Positions 1 through 6,722 are shown, counted from the first letter of the stretch. The stretch is DNA of 12,679 nt from an uncultured Oscillospiraceae bacterium (GCA_934533005.1 CAKTBC010000055.1:1-12679), one strand, 5' to 3'. Notes: generated by a model from the letters alone, not told the origin. A program made the numbers and translations.

Positions 1-54
1 AACCCTATTTATGTGCCCGAGCTGACAGATACAGCACCGGAAAAACTGCGCTGA
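1..54 (+). CDS. 3' end of an unidentified gene (partial)
   Basis: The first frame is open from the window edge and stops with TGA at 52-54, giving only 17 residues (NPIYVPELTDTAPEKLR). A strong rho-independent terminator starts 28 bases after the stop, as expected behind a real gene. The fragment is too short for any domain or family call. The evidence is positional only: an open frame plus the terminator in the right orientation. The frame could also be open by chance. Confidence 0.35.
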   Translation, partial: NPIYVPELTDTAPEKLR

Positions 55-81
55 GCGCAGAAAACCGTAACCGGAAACGCG

Positions 82-132
82 AACAGCCCCCTGTGCAGGT
101 AATCGAAAGACCTGCTCAGGGGGCTGTTTCTT
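82..132 (+). terminator. Strong rho-independent terminator
   Basis: A 19-bp inverted repeat (82-100 with 110-128) has a single T-T mismatch at 94/116 and a 9-base loop. It is followed by TTTCTT. The AACAGCC...GGCTGTTT ends and the T-rich tail on the plus strand fit termination of the gene ending at 54. On the minus strand no T-run follows the stem, so it is less likely to serve the RACo-like gene coming from the right. Confidence 0.85.
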
Positions 133-231
133 ATGCCTATATGTATCCAAAAGCGCACACGATTTTCCGGAGCAACAAAACTGCGCGAATAACAGGAAAA
201 GAAAAGCGGAATATAGGAGGCTGCCTGTAAC

Positions 232-300
232 ATGGAGAAAAAACTGCAAGAATTCTCAGCGGCGGCTCTGCAGAAGTCCCGGTGTGTGGAAGTTATATAG
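232..300 (+). pseudogene. 22-codon open frame with good RBS, possible 5' remnant of a truncated gene
   Basis: An AGGAGG (215-220) lies 11 bases before an ATG at 232. The frame encodes 22 residues beginning MEKKLQEFSAAALQ and ends at TAG 298-300. Its end overlaps the 3' end of the minus-strand RACo-like gene (stop at 293-295) tail to tail. The strong ribosome binding site and the charged, helix-like N-terminus look like the start of a normal bacterial protein that was cut off here. One reading is that a rearrangement joined this start to foreign sequence at about 285-300. I do not recognise the family. It could instead be a genuine tiny peptide or a chance frame. Confidence 0.35.
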
Positions 301-1952
301 GCAGGTTGAAATTCATGTTCATGATGTACTGCTCCATGAACTCGGCGCTGGCGTTGAGCTCCACGTGACGCGTGACGGCGCGGGTATGCTCACAGCGCGC
401 GTCCTCCGTGCGGTCGAGCAGATAGCGGCACACGCCTGCGCCCGCGCCGTTGCCGACGGCGGCGATCCTCTCGCGCGGCACGGCGGGGAGGAGGCCGATG
501 TAGAGCGCGTTGTCCACATCGATGTAGTTGCCGAACGCCCCGGCGAGGATGAGCGAGTCGAGCTGCTCCGGCTTGATGCCGTGCTCGTGGCAGAGCGTGA
601 GGCACCCGGCGCAGATCGAGCTTTTGGCGAGCTGGATCTGGCGGATATCGTCCTGCGAAAGATACACCGGATGCTCGCCGCGCGTGAGGAAGAAGGCGTT
701 GTTGTATTCGCCCACCGGCTCGAGACGGTCGAGCAGGGGGCTATCCGGGTGCGCTGCGGCGTATTCCGCGCGCGGGAGGAGCCGCCCGGTCATATCCACG
801 AGACCACAGCGAAGGAGCGCGGCGGTCAGATCGATGATGCCGGAGCCGCAGAGCCCCTTTGCCTTGCCCTCGCCGAGGACGTGGAGGCGAAGCTCTCCGT
901 CTGGCGTGATGTCCACATGGTCGATCGCGCCCTCCGCGCCGCGCATGCCGCACTCGATGTTGCCGCCCTCGAGCGCGGGGCCGCAGGCGGTGGAGGAGGT
1001 GAGAAAGCCGTCGCGCGCATTGCCGACGGCGATCTCGCCGTTCGTGCCGAGATCGACCGCAAGGTGCACGCCCGCCTCCGGTACGCCGAGCAGCACGGCC
1101 GTCGTGTCCGCGCCGACGAACTCGCCGAGCAGCGGCAGAAACTCCACGAGCGCGCCCGCCGGGCAGTTTTGCAGTCCAATCTCTCCGGCGGGGACGCGCA
1201 CGGTGTCCGCCGTGACGCTTGCAAACGGCTCCGCGCCGAGCGCGGACGGATCGATGCCGAGAAAGAGGTGCTGCATTGTGCTGTTGCCGCAGAAAACGAG
1301 CTGCCAGAGATCGTCCGAAGGCCCCGGCACCGCGGCGGAGGCCGCGGCGAGAAGGCCGTCGATCGTGTCGAGAATGGCGCGGTTGAGCGCGGAAAGCCCG
1401 TTCTCGTGCTCGATGGCGTACTGGATGCGGGCGATCACGTCCGCGCCGTAGCGGATCTGGCCGTTGAGCGCCGAGCCGGTGTGCAGCAGCGAGCCAGTCG
1501 TGAGATCGTAGATATACATCGCAACGGTCGTTGTGCCGATGTCCACGGCGGCGCCGAAAAGGCGCGCCGCCGTATCGCCGCGCTGCCGCGAACGAAGCGC
1601 CGGTGAGATATGCACCGCAATGCGCCGGCTCCAATTCAGCGGGGGAGAGGACAGTTTTTGTCACCACGGGGGCGAAGGCGCTGTGCGCGCCGCGCGTTGT
1701 GAGGATCTGCGCGGCGGCATCCTCCGAAGCTTCAAGAAAAACGGTGATATCTTCTGCGACGGGCGTTACGCACGCGCGAACAATCTCGCGCACGTCGCCG
1801 CGCTCGACGAGAACATCGCATTTCCCGCAGCGGCCATTGCCGCCGCAGACGAGCTCAAGCGCATGGCCGAGCAGCGCGCAGGCTTCGGCGAGCGTTCCGC
1901 CGGAGACGCGGACGGCGCGCTCCGTTCCGGCCAGACGAACGGTATATTCCAT
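293..1952 (-). pseudogene. RACo-type corrinoid activation protein (2Fe-2S ferredoxin plus ASKHA/DUF4445), frameshifted
   Basis: The family (RACo, COG3894) uses a reduced [2Fe-2S] cluster and ATP to reduce Co(II) to Co(I) in corrinoid proteins of cobamide-dependent methyltransferases; it acts in the cytoplasm. The ATG at 1952 follows a GGAAG-type RBS. The first frame gives a ferredoxin domain with C36, C42, C45 and C61 in the pattern C-x5-C-x2-C-x15-C (core CGGNGRCGKC). The second frame, one base over, gives the ASKHA part: AVDIGTTTVA (phosphate-binding, about 1520-1550), AVDLGTNGEIAVGN, CGPALEGGNIECGMRG, GLCGSGIIDL and LAGAFGNYIDVDNALYIG. It ends at TAA 293-295. The frames must be joined between about 1553 and 1600, near a CCTTTTCGG run, by skipping one base. 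The repaired protein would be about 550 residues, near family size. As written the gene cannot make both halves in one chain. This could be a true mutation or an indel error. The family call is firm; the exact shift site is not. Confidence 0.82.
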
Positions 1953-2026
1953 GATGTACTTCTTCCGGATCGTCAGAATTTGAAAATGAGGTGCAGCGCA
2001 GCCGCGCCGCACCCTCAAGGGTGGTT

Positions 2027-2338
2027 TTAAATGTCCCGGTCGCGCCGCATATAGCACAAGAGGTTCGGGCATTTGGAGCAATCGTGGTCGATGGAGCGGT
2101 CGGGGAGACCGGTGCCGGCGCCGTAGGCATAGAGCATGGCCTTTTCTGGCTGGAGCATGTAGTGCTCCGTGAGCGCGGCGGGGAAGGGTTCGCCCTGCGT
2201 GAGCAGAGAGAGAAACTGCGCCTGATACTCCATGCTCAGACGGTTCTCGCCCGGCGTGAGACGCGTGCTGAGATGGTATCCCTGCGCCTTGAGCTCGTTG
2301 TAAAGCTGGCGGTTCATCACGTTCGAGGCGTTGAAGAA
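2027..2338 (-). pseudogene. C-terminal fragment of a MetH-activation-domain-like protein, 5' end missing
   Basis: About 103 residues read on the minus strand from near 2338 to TAA at 2027-2029. The sequence shows a helical stretch (NRQLYNELKAQGYHL), then STRLTPGENRLSMEYQ, then MLQPEKAMLYAYGAGTGLP, and a C-terminal cysteine cluster C-x2-C-x4-C (CSKCPNLLCYMR). The R-x-TPG element and closing cysteine motif resemble proteins related to the vitamin B12-dependent methionine synthase activation domain, which occur beside RACo and corrinoid methyltransferases in anaerobes. This is recognition from memory, not a search. Just upstream (beyond about 2338) the frame turns into the antisense of the methyltransferase fragment, so start and N-terminal half are absent. 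It would be read ahead of the RACo-like gene on the same strand, 74 bases before its ATG, consistent with a two-gene operon. Confidence 0.6.
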
Positions 2339-2340
2339 CA

Positions 2341-2809
2341 CTTCATTATGTACGATACGCTCTTCGCCTCCCGCTCCATCATGTCCCCCGAAATGTGGGA
2401 CGAGTTTGAAGGCGTTCTCATGCCGGACATTTGCGACGCGGTGCGCGAGCACGGCGGCATGGTCATGCTGCACAACTGCGGCAACGGCATTTACATCAAG
2501 AAGCAGATCGAGAGAATGCACCCGGTGCTCATCTCTCTGCAGCACCTCCCGCCCGACTGCGCCACCATGGCGGAGCTCAAGGAGAAGTACGGCAAGGACA
2601 TCACCATCATGGGCCACGTTATGCCCGGCTTCATCTACAGCGCCACCGAGGAGGAGATCCGCGAAGAGCGCCGCAAGGAGAACGACGCCTATAAGAATGG
2701 CGGCGGCTTTGTCCTCGCCAGTGGCTGCGAGTATCCCGCCGCGCTGGACTTCCACATGGCCAAGGTCATGGTCGAGGAAGCCCGCACCTACGGCAAGTAC
2801 GAGAAATAA
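2341..2809 (+). pseudogene. C-terminal fragment of a UroD/MtaA-type cobamide methyltransferase, 5' end missing
   Basis: About 155 residues to TAA at 2807-2809, beginning near FIMYDTLFASRSIMSPEMWDEF. This matches the second half of the uroporphyrinogen-decarboxylase fold used by MtaA/MtbA-like zinc enzymes, which transfer methyl groups from a corrinoid protein to an acceptor. The probable zinc ligands are present: H-x-C in LHNCGNG (His codon 2471-2473, Cys codon 2477-2479) and a later Cys in SGCEYP (2725-2727). The S-P-E-M element is also typical. Family members are usually about 340-400 residues, so more than half is missing. The open frame continues upstream to 1991, but that part is the antisense of the MetH-activation-like fragment and has no methyltransferase character. 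A hairpin follows the stop. The substrate cannot be inferred. Confidence 0.75.
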
Positions 2810-2824
2810 GATCAAATTCTCTGC

Positions 2825-2858
2825 GGGAGAAGCGGGCAAATTTTGACCCGCTTCTCCC
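2825..2858 (+). terminator. Hairpin terminator after the methyltransferase fragment
   Basis: A perfect 12-bp stem (2825-2836 with 2847-2858) has a 10-base loop and lies 15 bases behind the TAA at 2809. The tail (TGCGTCCCTTTA) is only weakly T-rich, so it may be a leaky terminator or an mRNA-stabilising hairpin between this fragment and the G3E GTPase gene. Confidence 0.6.
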
Positions 2859-2884
2859 TGCGTCCCTTTATGAGGCCAACGACT

Positions 2885-3811
2885 ATGAAAACGAAAATTG
2901 ATCTCGTGACCGGGTTTCTCGCGCGGGAAAGACAAGCTTTGTCCAGTCCTACGGGAACTGGCTGCGGCGGCAGGGAACATCTTTCGCCGTTGTAAAACGA
3001 CTTCGGCGCCATCGGCGTGGACGCCGTGGCGCTCAAAGAGGAGTGCGGCGACGTATTTGAAGTGTCGGGCGGGTGCATCTGCTGCTCACTCACACCGAAC
3101 TTCACCGAGCTCCTGCTGAGTCTCTGCGGCCATTATGAGCGCATCATCGTGGAGCCCTCCGGCGTATTTGATGCGGCGGTGTTCTATTCGATCATGGACA
3201 CGCTCCAGCGCAAAACCGAGGTGGAGCTGGGCTTTTGCGCCGTGATCGTCGATCCGCACGGGCTCGCGGAGCTCGATCGCGCCTCGCTCGCCGTGCTGCA
3301 AAGCCAGCTCGCCGGGGCGGGCAGCATCATCTGGAGCAAGTGCGACTTGCCGGATGTGCCGGATCTTACCGAGTGCACCGCGCTGCTGCACACGCTCCTG
3401 CCCGACCTTCCACCCATTGAGACGGAGTCTACGCACGATTTTACCGATTTTGCCCTGCTCCAGACACGCACCGGCCATCTGCGGAACATCGATGCGGAAA
3501 AGCTCAACCACACGGCGCTGTATTTCTGCCCGTTCCACAAGGTGGAGCGGCCGCTCACGCGCACCGAGGCCGAGCGGCTGCTTGAGAAGACCGTCGCCTC
3601 GCCCGAGGCCGACGGCCTCCTCCGGCTCAAGGGCACCGTGCCTGCGGCGGAGGGCGGCTTCTGGGCGGCGGACAGCGTGCTCCACGCGACTGGCGTGACT
3701 CCGGCTGCGGAGGGGAGCGGCGTTTTGTACTTCATCACGCGCCGCGCGCAGGCCGCGGGCATCGGCAAGCTCGTGGAGCGCCTGCTCGAAGAGCTGGACG
3801 GGGCACCGTGA
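2885..3811 (+). pseudogene. CobW/G3E-family GTPase with two frame lesions in the P-loop region
   Basis: G3E GTPases (CobW, ZNG1, HypB, UreG) are GTP-driven metal chaperones. ATG 2885 follows GAGG (2872-2875). The first frame gives MKTKIDLVTGFL; the expected continuation GAGKT lies one frame over at 2923-2934, as if one G were lost near 2921. That frame runs through SFVQSYGNWLRRQGTSFAVVK to 2997, where the frame must change again, as if two A were lost from a run, to reach DFGAIGVDAVALKEE (2999 on). The rest is intact: GGCICC zinc motif, IIVEPSGVF, G4-like SKCDL and a C-terminal domain, to TGA 3809-3811. The two losses add to three, so both ends are in the same frame, but as written translation from 2885 stops at TAA 2993-2995 and the P-loop is lost. 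Repaired length is about 309 residues, normal for short CobW-like proteins. Both changes sit in G- and A-runs, so sequencing error is a real alternative. The role beside a zinc-dependent methyltransferase is probably metal delivery (inference). Confidence 0.8.
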
Positions 3812-3850
3812 TCCTGCTGTTTTTCTTACCGCCTTTCTGTCATCCCCCGG

Positions 3851-3886
3851 CGCAAACGGCCGGCGCAAGCGCGCCGGCCGTTTGCG
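3851..3886 (+). terminator. GC-rich 16-bp hairpin after the G3E GTPase
   Basis: A perfect 16-bp inverted repeat (3851-3866 with 3871-3886) closes on the four-base loop AAGC. It begins 40 bases after the GTPase stop. A partial outer pairing of C-run 3845-3848 with G-run 3890-3893 would lengthen it. No T-run follows directly, so it is a likely but not textbook terminator. It is symmetrical and could act in both directions. Confidence 0.55.
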
Positions 3887-3905
3887 TGCGGGGAAGCCCT
3901 CCGTC

Positions 3906-4026
3906 TTTTGCCTGCGGCAAAATCCACCGCCCCTGTTTAGGGGCGGCAAGATAGTTTGCCGCAAACCCTCTTGGCTCCCCTAACAGGGGAGCTGGCAGCC
4001 GTTAGGCTGACTGAGGGGTTAGGCAA
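3906..4026. repeat. Palindromic multi-hairpin intergenic element (REP/MITE-like)
   Basis: About 120 non-coding bases carry nested inverted repeats: 3906-3912/3916-3922 (TTTTGCC/GGCAAAA), 3914-3921/3955-3962 (GCGGCAAA/TTTGCCGC, competing with the first), 3927-3933/3940-3946 (CCGCCCC/GGGGCGG), 3974-3980/3986-3992 (GCTCCCC/GGGGAGC), 3996-4000/4005-4009 (CAGCC/GGCTG), and outer pairs 3956-3960/4022-4026 (TTGCC/GGCAA). The second half, with GGCTCCCC ... GGGGAGCTGGCAGCC ... GACTGAGGGGTT, resembles from memory a dispersed element seen between genes in gut Clostridia. No copy occurs elsewhere in this window, so repeat status is inferred from structure and recall. It lies between the decayed locus and the promoter of the intact operon. 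Confidence 0.5.
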
Positions 4027-4084
4027 TGGCCCGCGGCTGCAATGAAAACAGCGCGGACAGAAGCGCCGGAATGTACGGCAGCGC

Positions 4085-4113
4085 TTGACGCGCGGCACGC
4101 AATATGGTATTCT
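4085..4113 (+). promoter_or_regulatory. Sigma-A-type promoter for the corC-like operon
   Basis: TTGACG (4085-4090) and TATTCT (4108-4113) are separated by exactly 17 bases, close to the consensus TTGACA-17-TATAAT. The expected start point is near 4120, about 30 bases before the ATG at 4151. It is the only good promoter match I see in the 339-base gap between the GTPase and the first CorC-like gene, and no terminator follows it before that gene. It probably drives the corC-like pair, hflX and yigZ. Confidence 0.62.
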
Positions 4114-4150
4114 GTCATAACTATATAAAAATGGAGTGTGATGACCCCAA

Positions 4151-5434
4151 ATGGACGGCGACAGTTGGCTGTCTTGGATACCTATCGTTTTTCTTCTCTG
4201 CATGGCGGCGTATTTTGCCGTAGCGGAGACCGCCGCCACGTCCGTCAGCCGCATCCGGCTCAAGACGCGGCTTGATCAGGGCGACCAGAAGGCGAAAAAG
4301 GCCCTTTACGTACAGGACAATTTTGACCGCGCAATTTCCGCGATCCTCATCGGCACGAATATCGTCCACATCTCCACCGCTACGCTCACAACGGTGCTCG
4401 TTACGCGCACCTGGGGCGCGAGCTGGGTGGCGCTTGGCACGGTCGTGTGCACGATCGCGGTGTTTTTTGCCGGAGAGATGCTCCCCAAGAGCATCGCCAA
4501 GCGCTACAGTGAACGGTGCGCCCTTGCGACGGCGCCGTCCCTGTGCTTTTTTATGCGCATTTTCGCGCCGCTGGCGAAGGTGCTCTCGCACATCGGTGAG
4601 TTCTTCTCGAATCTTGCCAAGGGCGAGCCGGAGATCACCGTGACCGAGGATGAGCTCTATGACATCATCGAAACGATGACCGACGAGGGCGAGCTGCCCG
4701 AGGAGCGGGCGGAGCTTGTCCATTCGGCGCTGGAGTTTGCCGATGTGACGGTCGAGCGCGTGTTCACGCCGCGCGTGGACGTTGCGGCGCTCGATGTGAA
4801 CACGCCGCCGGAGAAGATCCTCTCGTTCATTCGCGAGCAGCGCCATAGCCGCCTGCCTGTGTACGAGGGCAGCATCGACAATATCATCGGCGTGCTGCAG
4901 ATCCGCAAATACGTCCGCGTGTATCTGCGCGAGCGGGAATGCCCGGAGCTTCGCAGTCTGCTCGATGCGCCGTGCTTCGTGCACCAGAGCGCCTCGATCG
5001 ACGAACTGCTCGAAGAGCTCAACCGCCGGAAGATCTCTCTCGCCGTCGTGACGGACAACTACGGCGGCACGATGGGCATCGTGACGGTCGAGGATATCAT
5101 CGAAGAGCTGGTCGGCGAGATCTGGGACGAGGATGACGTCGCGCAGGTCGAATTCCGTCCGCTCGGCGATGACACCTATGAAGTCAGCGCTGACATGGAT
5201 ATGGAAGACCTTTTCGATGAGCTCGGCTACGACGACCCCGAGGGCACCGACTGGGAGCACAAACCCGTCGGCGAGTGGGTGTATGAGCAGTTCGACATGA
5301 TCCCCGCGCAGGGCGAGAGCTTCACCTGGCACCGGCTGAAGGTGACCGTGGAGAGTATCGACCACCGGCGCATCCGCAAGCTTCTCATCCAGCTTCTGCC
5401 CGAAGAGACGAAGGAAGGGGGCGAGGAAGCATGA
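4151..5434 (+). CDS. CNNM/CorC-family membrane protein (first of a tandem pair)
   Basis: 427 residues. This family (HlyC/CorC, CNNM in animals) comprises inner-membrane proteins linked to Mg2+ efflux or Co2+ resistance; the substrate is not known for most members. The membrane domain (DUF21) has hydrophobic helices at about 9-27, 62-85, 92-110 and 124-147, with the conserved G-E-x-x-P-K as GEMLPK at 108-113. A CBS pair follows: first repeat at about 205-255 (FTPRVDV, then SRLPVYEGSIDNIIGVL), second at about 277-322 (SLAVVTDNYGGTMGIVTVEDIIEELVG, given here only as location and character). The C-terminal CorC_HlyC domain spans about 335-420. The start is fixed by an in-frame TGA at 4142-4144. 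The RBS GGAG (4133-4136) is a rather long 14 bases away, so initiation may be weak. Its stop overlaps the next start (ATGA), indicating translational coupling. Confidence 0.93.
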   Translation: MDGDSWLSWIPIVFLLCMAAYFAVAETAATSVSRIRLKTRLDQGDQKAKKALYVQDNFDRAISAILIGTNIVHISTATLTTVLVTRTWGASWVALGTVVCTIAVFFAGEMLPKSIAKRYSERCALATAPSLCFFMRIFAPLAKVLSHIGEFFSNLAKGEPEITVTEDELYDIIETMTDEGELPEERAELVHSALEFADVTVERVFTPRVDVAALDVNTPPEKILSFIREQRHSRLPVYEGSIDNIIGVLQIRKYVRVYLRERECPELRSLLDAPCFVHQSASIDELLEELNRRKISLAVVTDNYGGTMGIVTVEDIIEELVGEIWDEDDVAQVEFRPLGDDTYEVSADMDMEDLFDELGYDDPEGTDWEHKPVGEWVYEQFDMIPAQGESFTWHRLKVTVESIDHRRIRKLLIQLLPEETKEGGEEA

Positions 5435-6720
5435 CAACGTGGATGTATGTGCTTTTGATGCTCGTGCTGCTGTGCGGCTCGGCGTTTTTCTCGGCCTCGG
5501 AAATGGCGCTTTCCTCCGCCAACCGGATGCGTCTTGCCTCCGCGGCGGAAGAGGGGAACCGCGCCGCTGCGATCGCCTGCAAGGTGATCGACAAATACGA
5601 AAACGCTCTTTCCGCCATTCTCATCGGCAACAACCTCTGCAACATAGGCTCAGACTCCATCGTGACGGCGCTCGGCATTGCGTTGCTCGGCGAGCGGTAT
5701 AACGGCTGGGTCTCGGTTCTCATCACGCTCTGCATGACGGCGATCATCATTGTCTTCGGCGAATCCGCGCCGAAGATCGCCGCGAAGAACAACGCAAACC
5801 GGTTCTCCACGGTGGTCGCGCCGTTCATTCGCTTTCTCATGATCGTGCTCTCGCCGGTCATCTTCCTCGTCTCTCTGCTCATCCGCATCGTTACGCTCCC
5901 GCTCAAGGGCGAGAACAGTGGTGAGAGCTCCGAAGAGGAAGCCGCCGCCGAGCTGCAGTCCATCATTGAAACGGTTGAGGACGAAGGCGTTATCGACGAG
6001 GACCGCAGCGAGCTTCTTCGCAGCGCGCTGGACTTCTCCGAGATCGCGGTGATGGACGTGATGACCGCGCGCGTGGACGTCGAAGCGCTCGACATTGATG
6101 ACGACTGGCGCGAGCTTTTGCTCTCCGGCGAGGATCTGCCGTATTCGCGCATCCCCGTATACGAGAACAGCATCGATAACGTGATCGGTGTACTGTATCT
6201 CAACCGCTTTTTCAAGGCGCTGCTCGATGATCCGGAGGCGGACATCCGCAGCAACCTTATGAAACCGCTCTATATTTATAAGACCGTGAAGCTGCCGGAC
6301 GTGCTCGCGCAGCTGCGCAAAAACCAGCAGCATCTCGCCATCGTCACGGACGAATACGGCGGAACGCTCGGCATCGTGACGCTTGAGGACGTGCTCGAAG
6401 AGCTCGTCGGCGACATCTGGGACGAGACCGACGAGGTCGAGGACGAGATCGTCGAGCGGCCGGACGGTATGTACGAGATCGACGGCGATCTTCCCATCGG
6501 CGATCTTGCGGAGCTGCTGGACGTGACGGAGGAATCACTCGATACCTCGAGCGCCACCGCCGGCGGCTGGACGATCGAGAAGTTCGGCGCGTTCCCCAAG
6601 GTGGGCGACACCGTGGAGTCGGACGGACTTCGCGTAAAGGTGCTCGCGATGGACGAGGACGGACTTCGTGTGGAAAAAATCCTCGTGGAGAAGCTGCCCG
6701 AGGATAAAACGGACGATTGA
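5431..6720 (+). CDS. CNNM/CorC-family membrane protein (second of the tandem pair)
   Basis: 429 residues, the same architecture as the preceding gene and clearly its paralogue. DUF21 membrane domain: helices at about 4-22, 61-86, 92-112 and 127-155, with the family signature SASEMAL at 21-27, NALSAILIGNNLCNI at 58-72 and GESAPK at 110-115. The CBS pair begins at MTARVDV (211-217) and ends with VTDEYGGTLGIVTLEDVLEE (305-324). The CorC_HlyC domain is at about 340-420, with a highly acidic linker (329-342). The ATG overlaps the upstream stop by four bases (ATGA) and follows GAGG at 5423-5426. Family members dimerise, so the two products may form a heterodimer (inference). They differ mainly in the membrane segments and linkers, while CBS motifs are best kept. 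Proteins of this type may be annotated as hemolysin; nothing here supports a haemolytic role. Confidence 0.93.
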   Translation: MTTWMYVLLMLVLLCGSAFFSASEMALSSANRMRLASAAEEGNRAAAIACKVIDKYENALSAILIGNNLCNIGSDSIVTALGIALLGERYNGWVSVLITLCMTAIIIVFGESAPKIAAKNNANRFSTVVAPFIRFLMIVLSPVIFLVSLLIRIVTLPLKGENSGESSEEEAAAELQSIIETVEDEGVIDEDRSELLRSALDFSEIAVMDVMTARVDVEALDIDDDWRELLLSGEDLPYSRIPVYENSIDNVIGVLYLNRFFKALLDDPEADIRSNLMKPLYIYKTVKLPDVLAQLRKNQQHLAIVTDEYGGTLGIVTLEDVLEELVGDIWDETDEVEDEIVERPDGMYEIDGDLPIGDLAELLDVTEESLDTSSATAGGWTIEKFGAFPKVGDTVESDGLRVKVLAMDEDGLRVEKILVEKLPEDKTDD

Positions 6721-6722
6721 CC

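Noticed and set aside
1550..1602. Programmed ribosomal frameshift in the RACo-like gene
   Set aside because: No classic slippery heptamer with an SD-like stimulator or following pseudoknot was evident, and neighbouring genes carry non-programmed lesions, so mutation or sequencing error is simpler.
284..1606. 440-codon plus-strand open frame covering the RACo-like gene
   Set aside because: It is the exact antisense of a well-conserved ASKHA domain with recognisable motifs; its own product is Arg/Glu/Ala-rich without motifs, as expected from GC-rich codon bias.
319..1961. Direct repeat CATGATGTACT near 320 and near 1950 as possible recombination sites
   Set aside because: Eleven bases is within chance expectation for two kilobases, the copies do not lie at the apparent junctions, and flanks do not extend the match.
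1991..2335. Plus-strand extension of the methyltransferase frame upstream of about 2340
   Set aside because: This part mirrors the minus-strand fragment with the TPG and cysteine-cluster motifs and shows no UroD-type sequence, so the continuous 272-codon frame is a chance fusion of shadow and real coding sequence.
232..2345. Phase-variable invertible segment between the two apparent junctions
   Set aside because: I found no convincing inverted repeats at about 290 and 2338 and no recombinase gene in the window; inversion alone would also not restore the missing N-terminal halves.
2885..2995. 36-codon open frame from ATG 2885 to TAA 2993 as a separate small gene
   Set aside because: Its first 12 residues are the G3E N-terminus, and the rest is out-of-frame sequence over the conserved P-loop; it is explained as part of the broken GTPase.
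3812..4150. Cobalamin riboswitch or other structured leader before the CorC-like operon
   Set aside because: The structured bases lie upstream of the promoter at 4085-4113 and show no B12-box or other known riboswitch core, so they are better described as a repeat element.
4121..5437. 438-codon minus-strand open frame opposite the first CorC-like gene
   Set aside because: Antisense of a gene with clear DUF21, CBS and CorC_HlyC domains. The product is His/Asp/Arg-rich without any motif and has no RBS. Similar antisense frames opposite hflX, dgt, dnaG and rpoD were rejected for the same reason.
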